Source of the DNA: Ophioceras dolichostomum
Taxonomy: Eukaryota; Ascomycota; Sordariomycetes; Magnaporthales; Ophioceraceae
DNA: 51,394 nt
Assembly (NCBI GenBank): GCA_003049485.1
Contig: PYST01000292.1
Span: forward strand, 1-51,394
Reading direction: 5' to 3'
Shown here: piece after piece, positions 44,486 through 51,394 of the stretch
Layout of the letters: each line of letters opens with the position of its first letter
Numbering within the stretch: the first letter of the stretch is position 1
Translations under genes and position numbers: made by a program
Notes under the pieces: generated by a model
What the model saw: only the letters and a program-made list of their open reading frames with translations
The model's database searches: none
What the model was told of the DNA's origin: nothing

Positions 44486-45071
44486 GTTTTTCATGTAGTG
44501 GTATCTGGTTTGCACACCAGCCAAACCCATGCACAGATCGTGTCAAGGTTGAGTCGGAGGGGCTGGATCACAAGACGTGGGTGCGTCGAACGAGCTGCAC
44601 GGCAGAAAAAAATAGGCGGTGTGGTGGGTCTTTATCGAAGGGTGGTTGCTATCACTTGGAAGGCTACCTACCACCTTATCAACCCTTCCACCAGCCCATG
44701 ACTGACCGGAAAGCTAAAAACGACCTGATTGGTTTATCGAATCGAAAATAGTAAGGGGACTTTACGCAGTCCAGCGATATGAATGCCGCCTAAAATTATT
44801 CATACAGCAGCTAAGATACAGGCTTGCGTAGATAGGTACCTAGCTGAGGTGCCTAGCTGAGGTGAGGCACGCAGGGGGACATGATAGGTACAATGTCCTG
44901 CATTCCCGTCCCTGCTCCATGTAAATTCGGTCTATTCCCCATTTTGTCGGTTCTTCGTCCGGCCCGAAAAAGCCGGACTATGACGCAGAAAAAGTGATAG
45001 CCAGCCATGTTTAATTCGAGACCAATGAGCAATGGGGAAACTAAAAGCCACGGCTCGGCTTCAGCCACCAC
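44486..45071. other. Intergenic: rpf2 promoter and bcs1 3' flank
   Basis: About 590 bp. It includes an ACCT/AGGT variant repeat (44833-44863) with a duplicated CCTAGCTGAGGT unit. No gene seen. Confidence 0.6.
44833..44863. repeat. Variant AGGT repeat, CCTAGCTGAGGT duplicated
   Basis: Two copies of a 12-bp unit, CCTAGCTGAGGT, preceded by AGGTA. Confidence 0.75.
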
Positions 45072-46637
45072 CTATGGACTGGCCTTTTCGTCCTGGTTGT
45101 GGCCGGGTTGGCCGAGCAGTTGGCTGAGCACCTGGCGGTCCTCCAGGCTATCGATCGCTCCCTCCATGTCCTCCTTGTGTGTGAGGAAGAGCCCCTGGAT
45201 AGCTGCCGTACTGAGGCGTGGCCTCGACGAGACGTGTTTGACATCGGCGGCATCGACGGCATCGGGTTCGGCGGGATCTTGGGTGGGCTTGGTGGGCGTG
45301 AAAACACCAAGCTGATGGAGGCGGGCGAGGAACCGCTCGCGCCCGCCGCCAGACGGGTCAACGTCGCCGTAGAAGCGGTCCCACAGCTCGGATGCTTGGT
45401 CGGCCGTGGCCTCTCCGATGCGAACTTGCATATCCACGCGGCCCGGGCGTATTAGGGCGGCGTCCAGGCGTTCGATATGGTTGGTGGTAAGGAACGCAAT
45501 GCGATCCTCGCCGGCGGCGAGTCCGTCGAGCACATTCAGCAGGCCAGAGAAGGTCACGGTGGGCCCGTTGTAGCCGTCGGGTCCCCGCTGTGTGCGATTG
45601 GCGAAGGCGACGTCGACGTCCTCGAGCAACAGGATGCAGCGACGCGGCAGGCGCATGAGCATGTGGGCCAGCTTGTCGTCAGTGAGGCCGCGCTCGACCA
45701 GGTTCACGATGGCCAGGCTGTAGTCTAGCTCGCCAGCGAGGGCGTGGATGAAAGACGACTTCCCACTGCCCGGCGGGCCGTGTAGTAAGTAGCTGCGGCG
45801 GTATGGAATACCTCGATCAGCGTACCACTGGTGACGCCTAAGAAAGTCTCTCACGTCCGACACGATGCACTCTTGCACGCCGCGCTCCAGGACGACCGAC
45901 GCTAGGGGTCGCTTCCGCCGGGCCGCGCCAAGCTCCACCCACGAGGTGCCTTGGATAGAGTACACGACTGTCTTGCCTTCCCTGGCGCTCCGCGCGAGAG
46001 CGTGTGCCTGCGAGAATATGTCCTCGAATACATGGCGCCGCGACCACAACGTCGTGAGAGTGACCGTTTCGTGCGGCTCCCCGGTGCTGAGATTGGCGGT
46101 GGACTGCTTCTCGCGACTGATCGCGATATACGTGCCATCCGTGTGCTGGACGAAGTGCCGGCCATATCCGGGTTGCAAGAAAAAGCTTGCGCCGGCTCCC
46201 GAGCTCGAATCCAGGCCAGCGTCAGGCGTAGCCACCTCGCCGTTGCCGCTTTCGAGCCGCGACCTGGAAGCCCGGATAACGCTTGTGCTGACTGAGAGGT
46301 TGCGGATCCGGGTGATTCGGGACGACAGAAAGCCGTCGGCGCGTCGGGGTTGTGACAACCACGATAGTACCCATGGATAGGATGGATCGCGCTTGCTGAT
46401 CTCCACACTCACGAGCATGGCCCGGCGAAGCAATTGCGCGCTCTGTATCGCCCCTCGACGCGCCAAAGCTGCAGCCGCGCCAAGACCAGCAAGGCCGATC
46501 CCGCCCGCGAACATGGGATTGTTAAAAAGCACATCGAGGCCAGCCGCTGACCCGTCGGGGCCAGCGGGCATGGCTGGAGCTACAAAGCTCCCGGCATTTC
46601 CTGCACTATGACTGCTAACGAGCTGAGCGACAGACAT
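45072..46637 (-). CDS. bcs1: Mitochondrial chaperone Bcs1 (AAA ATPase)
   Basis: Single exon, 521 aa. Bcs1 moves the folded Rieske iron-sulfur protein across the inner membrane during assembly of respiratory complex III. The N-terminal region has NPMFAGGIGLAGLGAAAALARRGA, a single membrane segment followed by basic import-type residues. The BCS1-specific domain (about 60-260) contains DPSYPWVLSWLSQ and RPLASVVLERGVQECIVSDV. The AAA module has Walker A GPPGSGKS (about 286-293), Walker B ILLLEDVD (about 330-337) and sensor/arginine-finger region FLTTNHIERLDAALIRPGRVD. The match is to authentic Bcs1 rather than the many Bcs1-like fungal paralogues. Confidence 0.88.
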   Translation of the reverse strand: MSVAQLVSSHSAGNAGSFVAPAMPAGPDGSAAGLDVLFNNPMFAGGIGLAGLGAAAALARRGAIQSAQLLRRAMLVSVEISKRDPSYPWVLSWLSQPRRADGFLSSRITRIRNLSVSTSVIRASRSRLESGNGEVATPDAGLDSSSGAGASFFLQPGYGRHFVQHTDGTYIAISREKQSTANLSTGEPHETVTLTTLWSRRHVFEDIFSQAHALARSAREGKTVVYSIQGTSWVELGAARRKRPLASVVLERGVQECIVSDVRDFLRRHQWYADRGIPYRRSYLLHGPPGSGKSSFIHALAGELDYSLAIVNLVERGLTDDKLAHMLMRLPRRCILLLEDVDVAFANRTQRGPDGYNGPTVTFSGLLNVLDGLAAGEDRIAFLTTNHIERLDAALIRPGRVDMQVRIGEATADQASELWDRFYGDVDPSGGGRERFLARLHQLGVFTPTKPTQDPAEPDAVDAADVKHVSSRPRLSTAAIQGLFLTHKEDMEGAIDSLEDRQVLSQLLGQPGHNQDEKASP

Positions 46638-47149
46638 TGGTTGCGAGTTGAGGAAGCGAAAGTGAAGAAAAAAATTTACAAGTTGTAAATTGAAAAAAAA
46701 AACCTATAACATAACTAACTTTAAAAGGAAATTTTATAAATAACTATTTAAAAATAAAAATATTATATATTGCGGCGTAAGATTTTATTACTGTTGGTTG
46801 ACTGGGGAGCTGCCCATGCTCGGGAACTTGCCTCGTGCCCCCGGCAATCAACAAGTTGTCTTGAACCCCACCTATATAGCTTTCTCCCGACCACTCCAGA
46901 TCTCCATAGAACTTTACAGAAGACATGAACAATGAGAACAACCCCCCTCCCCCTCAGACAGTTTGCACATGTGCACAATCGGTCTACCATTGCCTTCCAA
47001 CACTGATCAGTGCTACCTGGCTTAGGTAGTACAGAGAAGCGAGGAAGAAGAGACTCCGCTGTAAGCAAAGTGACAGGGGAACGACCTGGACCTGTGAGCC
47101 TCGGTTTCCCCTCCCTCCTTGGGCCTGCATTGTGAGTGCTTGAACGCGC
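46638..47149. other. AT-rich island and retroelement leader
   Basis: 46660-46790 is strongly AT-rich (runs of A, TATATTAT) in an otherwise GC-rich window, and abuts the bcs1 start. It contains the 19-bp palindrome AATTTACAA-G-TTGTAAATT (46673-46691). The rest is ordinary in composition; a CGACCTGGACCT-GTGAGCCT unit near 47082 recurs at about 47164. No gene seen. An LTR is expected here but no clear terminal repeat was found. Confidence 0.5.
46660..46790. other. AT-rich island
   Basis: Estimated above 80 percent A+T by eye, with A-runs and TATATTAT-like sequence. It may be the remnant of a RIP-mutated transposon edge, or an unusual promoter for bcs1. Confidence 0.6.
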
Positions 47150-47198
47150 TTGGAAACGAGAGCCGACCTGGACCTTGTGAGCCTAGGTGCTATTCCCC

Positions 47199-47467
47199 CA
47201 AGCGACGTACTGGCAGTCGAGAGTTCGGGTCCCTATAGCGACTGCCAGGCGCCCATATCGCGCATTTATTTTTCTGACAAACAGCGCGCACAACCCCACG
47301 CATTCCCCCACGACGATGGCGGCATCACCTACCCTTCGGCAGCGATCACGGCCGACGACTATTTTCAGGCTGTGCTTGCGGCAGCCGACGTGCCCAATCA
47401 TATTTTCTACACCGCAGACGCGTTGCTGTTCGACAATCCAATGGACGATGGGGACGTGCGGCAATGA
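47199..47467 (+). pseudogene. N-terminal gag-like fragment
   Basis: A frame open from upstream reads PSDVLAVESSGPYSDCQ and continues to DNPMDDGDVRQ, ending at a TGA that overlaps the next ATG as ATGA. It has no ATG of its own near the start and no domain I recognise, but its residue composition is protein-like. It is either a short separate leader ORF or the first part of gag lost from frame. Confidence 0.4.
47210..47248 (+). repeat. Perfect 10-bp hairpin in the retroelement leader
   Basis: CTGGCAGTCG and its exact complement CGACTGCCAG flank a 19-base loop. The loop includes GTTCGGGTCC, which resembles a tRNA T-arm. It could be an RNA packaging or priming structure. Confidence 0.6.
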
Positions 47468-48549
47468 CGGATGAGCAAGTTAACACCTACGCCCTCCGCT
47501 GCCTCAGTCAATACAAACAGTCACATGACGCAGGCCGCGTCCTCTTAAGCAACTTCGCCAGTGACTTTGACGGATGGAAAAACGCCCAATGGACCCGCCT
47601 TACCCCGCCTTGCGCAAAGGCATCAAGACCTTCCTTCACCAACGCGGCATCTACGTTGGCGGGGCGATGGGCCGCCATGACATGCAGCCGACTGCCCTTC
47701 TGCACCTTTTTTGTGGAGACTAATGGCCGCCGCCTCCCGGATTGGCCTGAGGATGAGGAGAAGCCTTGGGACCAAGCCTATTATCACTATTTGGAAAAGC
47801 GAGCCCTCAACAGTGCGACACCTCCCCCCGGTGGAAACGACCCCCGACCTAGAAGCCAACCCAATGGCCGCGGTGACGACGTGGCACCTGATGGACGACG
47901 AACCCGTAGAGAGGCCTCGGGCGGAGCCCCAGGCAACACCCGTGACGTGATCCCTGGCGGTGAATCATTTCCTATCGACCTCCCGCCCGTTGAGGATTGG
48001 CCCATCACGGTGGCTCCCTTCGGCAAGACCGGTGGCGCCCTGATCGACCCGTACCAGGCACTCCCTCCAATCTCTTATGCGAACGTCCCTCTCGAAGCCT
48101 CTAAGGTCATCTCATTCTTCAAGACCTGGGACAAGACGAACAATTTTTCCGGCGCCGCCTATGAGGTACTGGATGTCAAGACCCGGCTCTTCATGAGCGA
48201 GTGCCAGTTGCATGGCATTGAGCCTGTTGGCTCTCACGCGATCTACCCCCGCGTGCTCATGGGTCGGGCCCAGCAGTATTTCGTTCAGAAGCTCAGGCGG
48301 ACCATGACATTTACCCAGATGTACGATGCCCTCAAGGACCACTTCGACACCAATGTGAACCGCTCAGAGAATTGGACCACGTGGACCAAGACTACCTTCA
48401 CGCAACTTCGGAACGCACAAGAGAACGCCGGGAAGTCTGGACAGCAGATACTTCAGGAGATGCCTGACAAGCTTTCACTCTGTCAACAGGCCCTTGGCCC
48501 TCAGTATGAGGGACAGGAACCGCTTATGCAGGCAGTGACATCTGCTTGA
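47464..48549 (+). pseudogene. Copia gag, frameshifted
   Basis: 361 codons from ATG to stop. The C-terminal part is gag-like: DVKTRLFMSECQLHGIEPVG, QQYFVQKLRRTMTFTQMYDA and HFDTNVN. Between about 47585 and 47720 the coding-like sequence is in another frame (YPALRKGIKTFLHQRGIYVG), so an indel pair has displaced the middle. Gag forms the virus-like particle shell. Confidence 0.7.
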
Positions 48550-48570
48550 CGAGATGACCCTGCCTTCACT

Positions 48571-49206
48571 ATGGCGCCGTTCAAAGCGCCCCGGACCTTC
48601 GAAGAGCCGTCGTCGGATCTCCATTCGTCCCTCCAAGCCTCAGAGAAGTCTATTGGCCCTCAGCATTTCTACACAGACCGGCAATACAGTCGCAATAACC
48701 AAGGGAACTATGGGAAGCAGTCCCCAAACCCCTCCAGCAACAGTGCCCAGTGGCAATCCAATCGTGGGCAACGGCGACATCGGGCACCTCGACGGTGTTG
48801 GGTTTGCAGCCGCGAAGGCTGCTGGTCCAACAGACACCCTACTGAAGAACGCAAGGCCGCGCATGAGCGCTATCTGTCCATGAAGCGCAGCGGCCTCACC
48901 GACAAGAAGTATTCAGCATTCTTGGCAGACCTCGAGGGGCTCGACATCGGTGGCGAAGACAGCGACAGCGGCAGTGGCTCTGCTTTGGAGAACGAGTTCC
49001 AGGGCAATGAGAATGCGGGGAGTGCGTCTCAGTTTCTCCAGCAGGTGATCTCCCTACATGTCCCTACAGGAGGCCGCCTACCGTCACCTCCGGGGCATAG
49101 AGGTGACATTCGCAGGAGCCTTCAAGCTAGATGCTTACTGTCAGGAAACTTTCCGAGGCATCCTGCCGGATACAGGCGCTGCTGAGAAATCCACGGTAGG
49201 CCGATC
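48571..49206 (+). pseudogene. Gag-pol part: zinc knuckle and protease region
   Basis: The open frame from 48571 (nearest ATG) holds a zinc-knuckle variant CWVCSREGCWSNRH (C-X2-C-X4-C-X4-H), typical of fungal copia elements. It moves out of frame near 49050. The protease motif LPDTGAAEKSTVG lies in another frame at about 49149-49200, with the catalytic DTG at about 49159-49167, and is followed by a stop. Confidence 0.65.
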
Positions 49207-49207
49207 G

Positions 49208-49510
49208 TAACTGCTGGCCCTCCAGAAGCTTCTCCCGGACCTCGTCCTAGACCATTCTCGCGCAGGCGAAGCTTCGATCCGATTCGGAGTTGGCGACCAT
49301 CATCCCTCGCTGGGGACTGTCACTGTTCCTACTCCTGTCGGCATTTTCACTTTCCATGTCATGGACACGCCAACCCCATTCCTTTTATGCTTGAAGGATA
49401 TGGACAGGGCTGGTATTTACCTTGACAATACCCGCGACATGCTTGTCAAACGCCTACCCAACGGCGGGGTGATCGAGATGCCCGTAGCCCGCCGGTGGGG
49501 CCACCCATAG
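49208..49510 (+). pseudogene. Protease-to-integrase linker fragment
   Basis: An open stretch reading LLALQKLLPDLVLDHSRAGE, FTFHVMDTPTPFLLCLKDMD and ending GHP before a TAG at 49508. FLLCLKDMDRAGIYLDN is characteristic of the second half of fungal copia protease. It lies between in-frame stops. Confidence 0.6.
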
Positions 49511-49927
49511 TTCTTCCAGCAGGGCGCTGGAAGCGCCACGGCCTTCCTAACGGAGCCTGAGATGCGCCAGCTTCATCGCCGCTTCGGACACCCTTCCGTC
49601 GACCGCTTCTATAATCTCCTGCACGCCGCCGGGCATAAGGACGTGCAGCGTGCAGTCCTCGATGCGATCAGCAAGGTCTGCCATCATTGCCAGATCAAAG
49701 GCGCAGCTCCCCGCCGGTTCAAGTTCACCCTTGCGGAGGACAAAGACTTCAATTACGAGGTCTACGTCGATGTGGTATACCTGAATGGCAAGCCGGTTTT
49801 GCATGTCGTTGATGGAGCCACGAGCTTCAATGCCGCACGATTTCTGCCAGATCTAGCTGCGGAGACCACTTGGCGTGTGTTCCGAGTATGCTGGTGTGCA
49901 GTATATCTCGGGCCCCCAGATCATTGA
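49511..49927 (+). pseudogene. Copia GAG-pre-integrase and N-terminal integrase fragment
   Basis: From the stop at 49510 the frame reads the HHCC zinc finger: LHRRFGHPSVDRFYNLLHAA with the two His, then KVCHHCQIKG with the two Cys. The start of the catalytic core follows (VYVDVVYLNGKPVLHVVDGA), including the first catalytic Asp. The frame then fails at 49925-49927 (TGA), before the second and third acidic residues, so the integrase is dead. Confidence 0.75.
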
Positions 49928-50592
49928 TCCACGATCCTGGCACCAATTTCGCGAGCATTGTCTTTCAACGGAACGCCCGTTCGTTTGGCATTACCTGCCG
50001 ACAGATGCCTGTCGAAGCGCACCACTAGATCGGGAAGGTCTAGCGTTACCACGCTCCCCTCCGACGTGCCTTCGAGATCTTCCACGCCGAACTCGGAATG
50101 AACGTCCCCGACGATGACAAGCTACAACTTGCCTGCAAGGCTGTTAATGATACAGCCGGCCCCAACGGACTAGTTCCTACTCTCCGAGTCATCGGTGCGT
50201 ACCCACGCTTCACAGCAGAATCTCCCCCGTCCGCGAATACTGCGGCCCGTGGCGCCGCGATGGAGAAGGCCCTTGTGGCCGTGCGATGCTGCCACGCCCA
50301 GCGCGACGTCGCCCGAGCGCTCGCTACACGGAATGGACCAGTGACAACAAGGCTTCTGCCCGCGTCGCTTGCAATCGGCAGCGAAGTGCTCGTTTTTAGA
50401 GAGAAGGATGGATGGACTGGACCATACAAAGTCCATGGGGCTACCGACAGCAGCGTGGTGATTGAGACAGTCAACGGCCCTGCGAACTTCCGCATCACGT
50501 CTATCAAGCCTTACCATCGCGACAAAGCACAGGACGACGACGCGATGCTCCCTATCGATGTAGATGACACCGGACCATCTACCTTCCCATAG
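49928..50592 (+). pseudogene. Deleted integrase core remnant and C-terminal region
   Basis: From 49928 short, shifted pieces lead to an open frame (ATG at 50098) reading LVPTLRVIGAYPRF, then SLAIGSEVLVFREKDGWTGP and PANFRITSIKPY, the C-terminal domain of copia integrase. The central catalytic core between is missing or scrambled. Confidence 0.65.
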
Positions 50593-51387
50593 ACTCCGCA
50601 ACCACGCCGACGAGGCCGTCCCCCGGGCAGTAAAAATAGACCCAAGGGCGTGGCCGCTGTATTGCTGTCACAGTACTTCATCGTTGCTGAAGACGATGAC
50701 GCTGATGGGATGATCCCGACTTTCCTTACCCAGAAGGAGAAGGACGACTACAAGATCGCTTTGGAGTTGCGAGCTGATGGCATCATTTCCGACCCTGGAA
50801 AACCCTTCCAGGAATCCGACCGCAAGGAAATCGACGCACTTATCGGCAACGGTATCCTCGTGCCGATCCCGTATGACCCCATCAAGCACGCCGGCGTACG
50901 GATCTTCGGGGCTTGCCTTGTCTATGAGATTAAGGGCAAGATGAACCCCACGCCGTACGAGAAATCACGCCTTGTGGTGCAAGGCTACAACGACATCGAC
51001 AAAGTCAAGGTGCTTACACAATCACCTACGATCCAACGCTGCAGCCAGCGTATCATCTTCGCACTGACACCCTCGCTGTTGGCGATGAGAATGACCGCCG
51101 AGGTGCGAGATATCACCATGGCGTATACTCAATCAGCTTCGGATCTCAATCGATTGCTACTCGTACGCATTCCCGACTTCTTGAAAGAGATGCACCCAGA
51201 GAGAACGGTCTTCCACGTCAAGCGCCCCCTGTACAGTATCGCAGAGGCCGGGATGTATTGGTTCGCTACGTACCACAAACATCATCTCCAACGCCTAAGG
51301 GTGCAAGTTGTGACGGTCATGAGGCTCAATTCACGTTTTTCTGCCTCAGGCCGTAGCGCGACGGTTCTGCCTAGGCTCACCGCCTAG
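50593..51387 (+). pseudogene. Copia reverse transcriptase, N-terminal part, truncated
   Basis: Open for about 245 codons from 50650 (no ATG). Motifs of the RVT_2 family are present: RKEIDALIGNGILVPIP, YEKSRLVVQGYND, LTQSPTIQR, RDITMAYTQS and HVKRPLYSIAEAGMYWF. After about 51290 the frame is lost and ends at a stop; the catalytic YxDD box is not inside the window. Confidence 0.8.
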
Positions 51388-51394
51388 ACCTCAC

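Larger units (their letters stand above)
47150..51394 (+). mobile_element. Decayed Ty1/copia retrotransposon, 3' end beyond window
   Basis: Order is gag, zinc knuckle, aspartic protease, GAG-pre-integrase and integrase, then reverse transcriptase; integrase before RT marks copia rather than gypsy. The coding sequence is broken: gag runs in at least two frames, stops follow the protease (about 49207) and precede the integrase (49508-49510), integrase lacks most of its catalytic core, and RT shifts frame near 51290. GC content is normal, so the decay is not extreme RIP. The element continues past the window end. I could not identify flanking LTRs or target duplications. Confidence 0.85.

Noticed and set aside
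46792..46853. TGTTG...CAACA segment as an LTR
   Set aside because: It has terminal inverted bases as in LTRs but is only 62 bp, with no primer binding site after it and no second copy in the window.

Overview
The window is nuclear DNA of a filamentous ascomycete, most likely a Sordariomycete. The evidence is GC-rich coding exons, short GT-AG introns (about 65-260 nt) with CTAAC/CTGAC-like branch sites, densely packed single genes on both strands, and a core eukaryotic gene set whose best resemblances are to Neurospora/Chaetomium-type proteins. I cannot name the species.

Layout. 1-2920 is gene-poor, with only weak ORFs. 2921-7251 (+) holds a mitochondrial-type two-RRM protein and the peroxisomal receptor Pex5. 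7661-12520 (-) holds the RNA exonuclease Rex1 and a MYND-SET (SMYD-like) protein. 13883-18484 (-) is a very large DUF1765/UPF0592 protein. 18485-21241 is a 2.8-kb gene-poor stretch. 21242-25501 holds an F-box-like protein (-), a membrane-anchored Grx6/7-type glutaredoxin (-) and ribosomal protein uS19/RPS15 (+, four exons). 26298-30955 holds a divergent SET protein (-), complex I subunit NUO17.8 (-, three exons) and the BiP exchange factor Sil1 (+). 31529-35408 holds cystathionine gamma-lyase (-) and a NADAR/YbiA-type protein (+), followed by a poly-C tract and a 78-N assembly gap. 36280-39481 holds Tim44 (-) and mitochondrial ribosomal protein uS11m (+), head to head. 40281-46637 holds a Zn2Cys6 regulator (+), the ribosome assembly factor Rpf2 (-, six exons) and Bcs1 (-). 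From about 47150 to the window end lies a decayed Ty1/copia retrotransposon (gag, zinc knuckle, protease, integrase, start of reverse transcriptase), split by frameshifts, stops and a deletion in the integrase. It is separated from bcs1 by an AT-rich island.

How the genes relate. This is not a pathway cluster. There is an excess of mitochondrial biogenesis genes (RRM protein, NUO17.8, Tim44, uS11m, Bcs1) and of ribosome or RNA genes (Rex1, uS19, Rpf2), several in head-to-head pairs that could share promoters. I see no secondary-metabolite cluster, CRISPR array, rRNA or convincing tRNA.

The more unusual points are a start codon apparently split by an intron (AT^G) in the RRM gene, three tiny internal exons in rpf2, a stop-free 132-nt intron in the MYND-SET gene, a dispersed palindromic ACCT/AGGT repeat confined to non-coding DNA (once inside the NADAR intron), and a perfect 10-bp hairpin in the retroelement leader. 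I did not find a clearly new multi-gene system. All exon boundaries are deduced from splice signals and protein continuity, without transcript data.
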